The notes under the pieces: generated by a model
What the model saw: the letters and a program-made list of their open reading frames with translations, nothing else
Database searches by the model: none
What the model was told of the DNA's origin: nothing
Assembly: GCA_003556985.1 (NCBI GenBank)
Contig: PWPZ01000188.1
Location: 1-8,002, forward strand
Direction of reading: 5' to 3'
Source: Bacteroidota bacterium
Lineage (GTDB): Bacteria; Bacteroidota; Bacteroidia; Bacteroidales; PUMT01
Length of the DNA stretch: 8,002 bases
Program-made: the position numbers and the translations under genes
Shown: in pieces, positions 6,598 to 8,002 of the stretch
Layout of the letters: each line of letters starts with the position of its first letter
How positions within the stretch are numbered: position 1 is the stretch's first letter

Positions 6598-8001
6598 TCA
6601 GATACCGAGCAGCATCTCAACGGGGTCTTTACCACCGGAAAGCATGGCCGCCGGATTTTCCAGCAGCTCTTTGACCTTTACAAGGAATCCTACCGAGTCG
6701 CGACCGTCTATTACGCGGTGATCATAGGAAAGGGCAATATACATCATCGGCCTTATTTCAACTTTTCCTTCAACAGCTACAGGCCTCTCTACTATATTAT
6801 GCATACCAAGGATACCCGATTGAGGCGGATTTAAGACGGGTGTTGACAAAAGCGAACCGAATATCCCTCCGTTGGTTATGGTGAAGGTACCACCTGTGAG
6901 ATCTTCCATCGCTATACGGTTCTTCCGGGCTTTATCGGCAAGCTCCAGAATCTTTTTTTCAATTCCGGCAAGGCTCAGGGTTTCGGTATTCCTGATCACG
7001 GGTACCATCAGTCCCTTGTCGGTCTGTACGGCAATGCCGGTATCGTAATATTCCGGGGTTACAATTTCATCACCCTCGATGAAGGAATTGACATTGGGGT
7101 ATATTTTCAGGGTCTCCGTGACGGCTTTTACGAAGAACGACATAAAACCGAGTTTAACACCGTGTTTCTCAGTGAATGCTGACTGGTATTTCTTTCTCAG
7201 GGATATGATACCGCTCATGTCAACCTCATTGAATGTGGTGAGCATGGCGGTTTCGTTTTTCACAGCCACCAGACGCTTGCTCAGATTTCGCCTGAGCATT
7301 GACATCTTTTGCTTTTTCATATCCCGGTTTACGGGTATATTTTCCTGTAGCGGTACATGGCCGGTTTTGCTCATCTCAGCTATAGCCGCCACATCATCCC
7401 TGGTTATCCGTTGAAGTCCGTTAATAATATCGCCGATGGAAAAACCCTTTTCTTCCATCAATTTTTTCGCCAGGGGAGATATTTTTACTTGTTCATAACC
7501 GGATGCTTCTGCTCCTTTCTCATGTTTGCTGCTCTGTGCCATCCTGCCTGAACTATCAGCTACTGCCTTTTTCTTCTTTCCGCCGCCATCATTGCCTTCA
7601 TCGGCTTTATCATCTGAAACGTCCTCTTCCCGGGTGCCGTCCGGGGAGATGGTTTCACTGTCCCGTTCAGGTGCCGGCTGCCGTGATGTGTCTCCTGACG
7701 CAGTTTTGCCGTTAGATTCTCCGGTGGCGGCTGAGGTGATTTCAGGGTCTTGTCTGGGGGCCTTTCCCTCAGTGTCGATCCGGCATGCCACAGCACCTAC
7801 CTCAATCGGCTCGCCTGTTCCTGCAAGTATTTTAATTGTGCCGCTTTCTTCTGCAATCAGGGGCAGGGTTGCTTTATCAGATTCTATTTCTGCTATTTCC
7901 TGGTCCTTCTCAACATAGTCACCATCTTCTGCAAGCCAGCTTGCTATTTCCACCTCGCTGACCGATTCTCCCGGTGAAGGGATTTTTATTTCAATGATCA
8001 T
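6598..8001 (-). CDS. sucB: 2-oxoglutarate dehydrogenase E2, dihydrolipoyllysine-residue succinyltransferase
   Basis: This is the E2 core of the 2-oxoglutarate dehydrogenase complex. It carries the succinyl group on a lipoyl arm and transfers it to CoA in the TCA cycle. All 467 residues appear present. The lipoyl domain is about 1-77, with the lipoylated Lys at 43 in ESDKATLPL. A long charged linker runs from 78 to 170. A peripheral subunit-binding domain lies at about 172-207 (ISPLAKKLMEEKGFSIGD to DDVAAI). The acyltransferase domain is 224-467, with catalytic H428 and D432 in SYDHRVIDG. TAMLTTFNEVDMS (251-263) is typical of succinyl- rather than acetyltransferases. The ATG at 8001-7999 gives the normal family start (MIIEIKIPSPGES), although only one further base of upstream sequence is visible, so promoter and any sucA neighbour cannot be judged. 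The linker composition and shortened binding domain are noted among the findings. Confidence 0.94.
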   Translation of the reverse strand: MIIEIKIPSPGESVSEVEIASWLAEDGDYVEKDQEIAEIESDKATLPLIAEESGTIKILAGTGEPIEVGAVACRIDTEGKAPRQDPEITSAATGESNGKTASGDTSRQPAPERDSETISPDGTREEDVSDDKADEGNDGGGKKKKAVADSSGRMAQSSKHEKGAEASGYEQVKISPLAKKLMEEKGFSIGDIINGLQRITRDDVAAIAEMSKTGHVPLQENIPVNRDMKKQKMSMLRRNLSKRLVAVKNETAMLTTFNEVDMSGIISLRKKYQSAFTEKHGVKLGFMSFFVKAVTETLKIYPNVNSFIEGDEIVTPEYYDTGIAVQTDKGLMVPVIRNTETLSLAGIEKKILELADKARKNRIAMEDLTGGTFTITNGGIFGSLLSTPVLNPPQSGILGMHNIVERPVAVEGKVEIRPMMYIALSYDHRVIDGRDSVGFLVKVKELLENPAAMLSGGKDPVEMLLGI

Positions 8002-8002
8002 A

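Noticed and set aside
7526..7918. Plus-strand open frame opposite the sucB linker and lipoyl region
   Set aside because: Its Ser/Pro/Leu-rich translation is the mirror of the low-complexity E2 linker; the minus-strand E2 reading is unambiguous.

Overview
The window looks like ordinary chromosome from a member of the Bacteroidota, probably an anaerobe or facultative anaerobe. The pointers are an [FeFe]-hydrogenase maturase, a Dcp-type M3 peptidase made as a lipoprotein, and a TPR protein ending in the Gly-Cys-Glu-Asp-Leu cap common in this phylum. Start codons also sit in A/T-rich leaders with little or no Shine-Dalgarno sequence. This assignment is inference from protein style; no rRNA or marker gene is present.

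Layout, left to right. 1-117 is an edge strip with no callable gene. 118-1206 (-) is hydE. 1207-1485 is a non-coding stretch that holds three related copies of the hydE start context and a 21-bp-arm hairpin. 1486-3600 (-) is a lipoprotein M3 peptidyl-dipeptidase. 3601-3797 is an A/T-rich spacer with a candidate promoter and a 14-15 bp direct repeat. 3798-4352 (-) is a small FMN nitroreductase-family protein. 4426-5088 (-) is a short Rossmann-fold NAD(P)-binding protein of the TIP30/YbjT type. 5089-5237 is a divergent promoter region. 5238-6593 (+) is a membrane-anchored protein made almost entirely of twelve TPR units. 6598-8001 (-) is the E2 subunit of 2-oxoglutarate dehydrogenase, ending four bases from the TPR stop codon.

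Five of six genes lie on the minus strand. Only the TIP30-like and nitroreductase genes (73 bp apart) are close enough to suggest co-transcription, and their pairing is chemically plausible (NAD(P) and FMN redox folds). No shared pathway links all six genes: TCA-cycle carbon oxidation, hydrogenase maturation, peptide degradation and general redox proteins sit side by side. I see no CRISPR array, insertion sequence, tRNA, rRNA, phage gene or defence system, and no convincing undescribed multi-gene system. The least explained sequence is the repeat and hairpin region just upstream of hydE.
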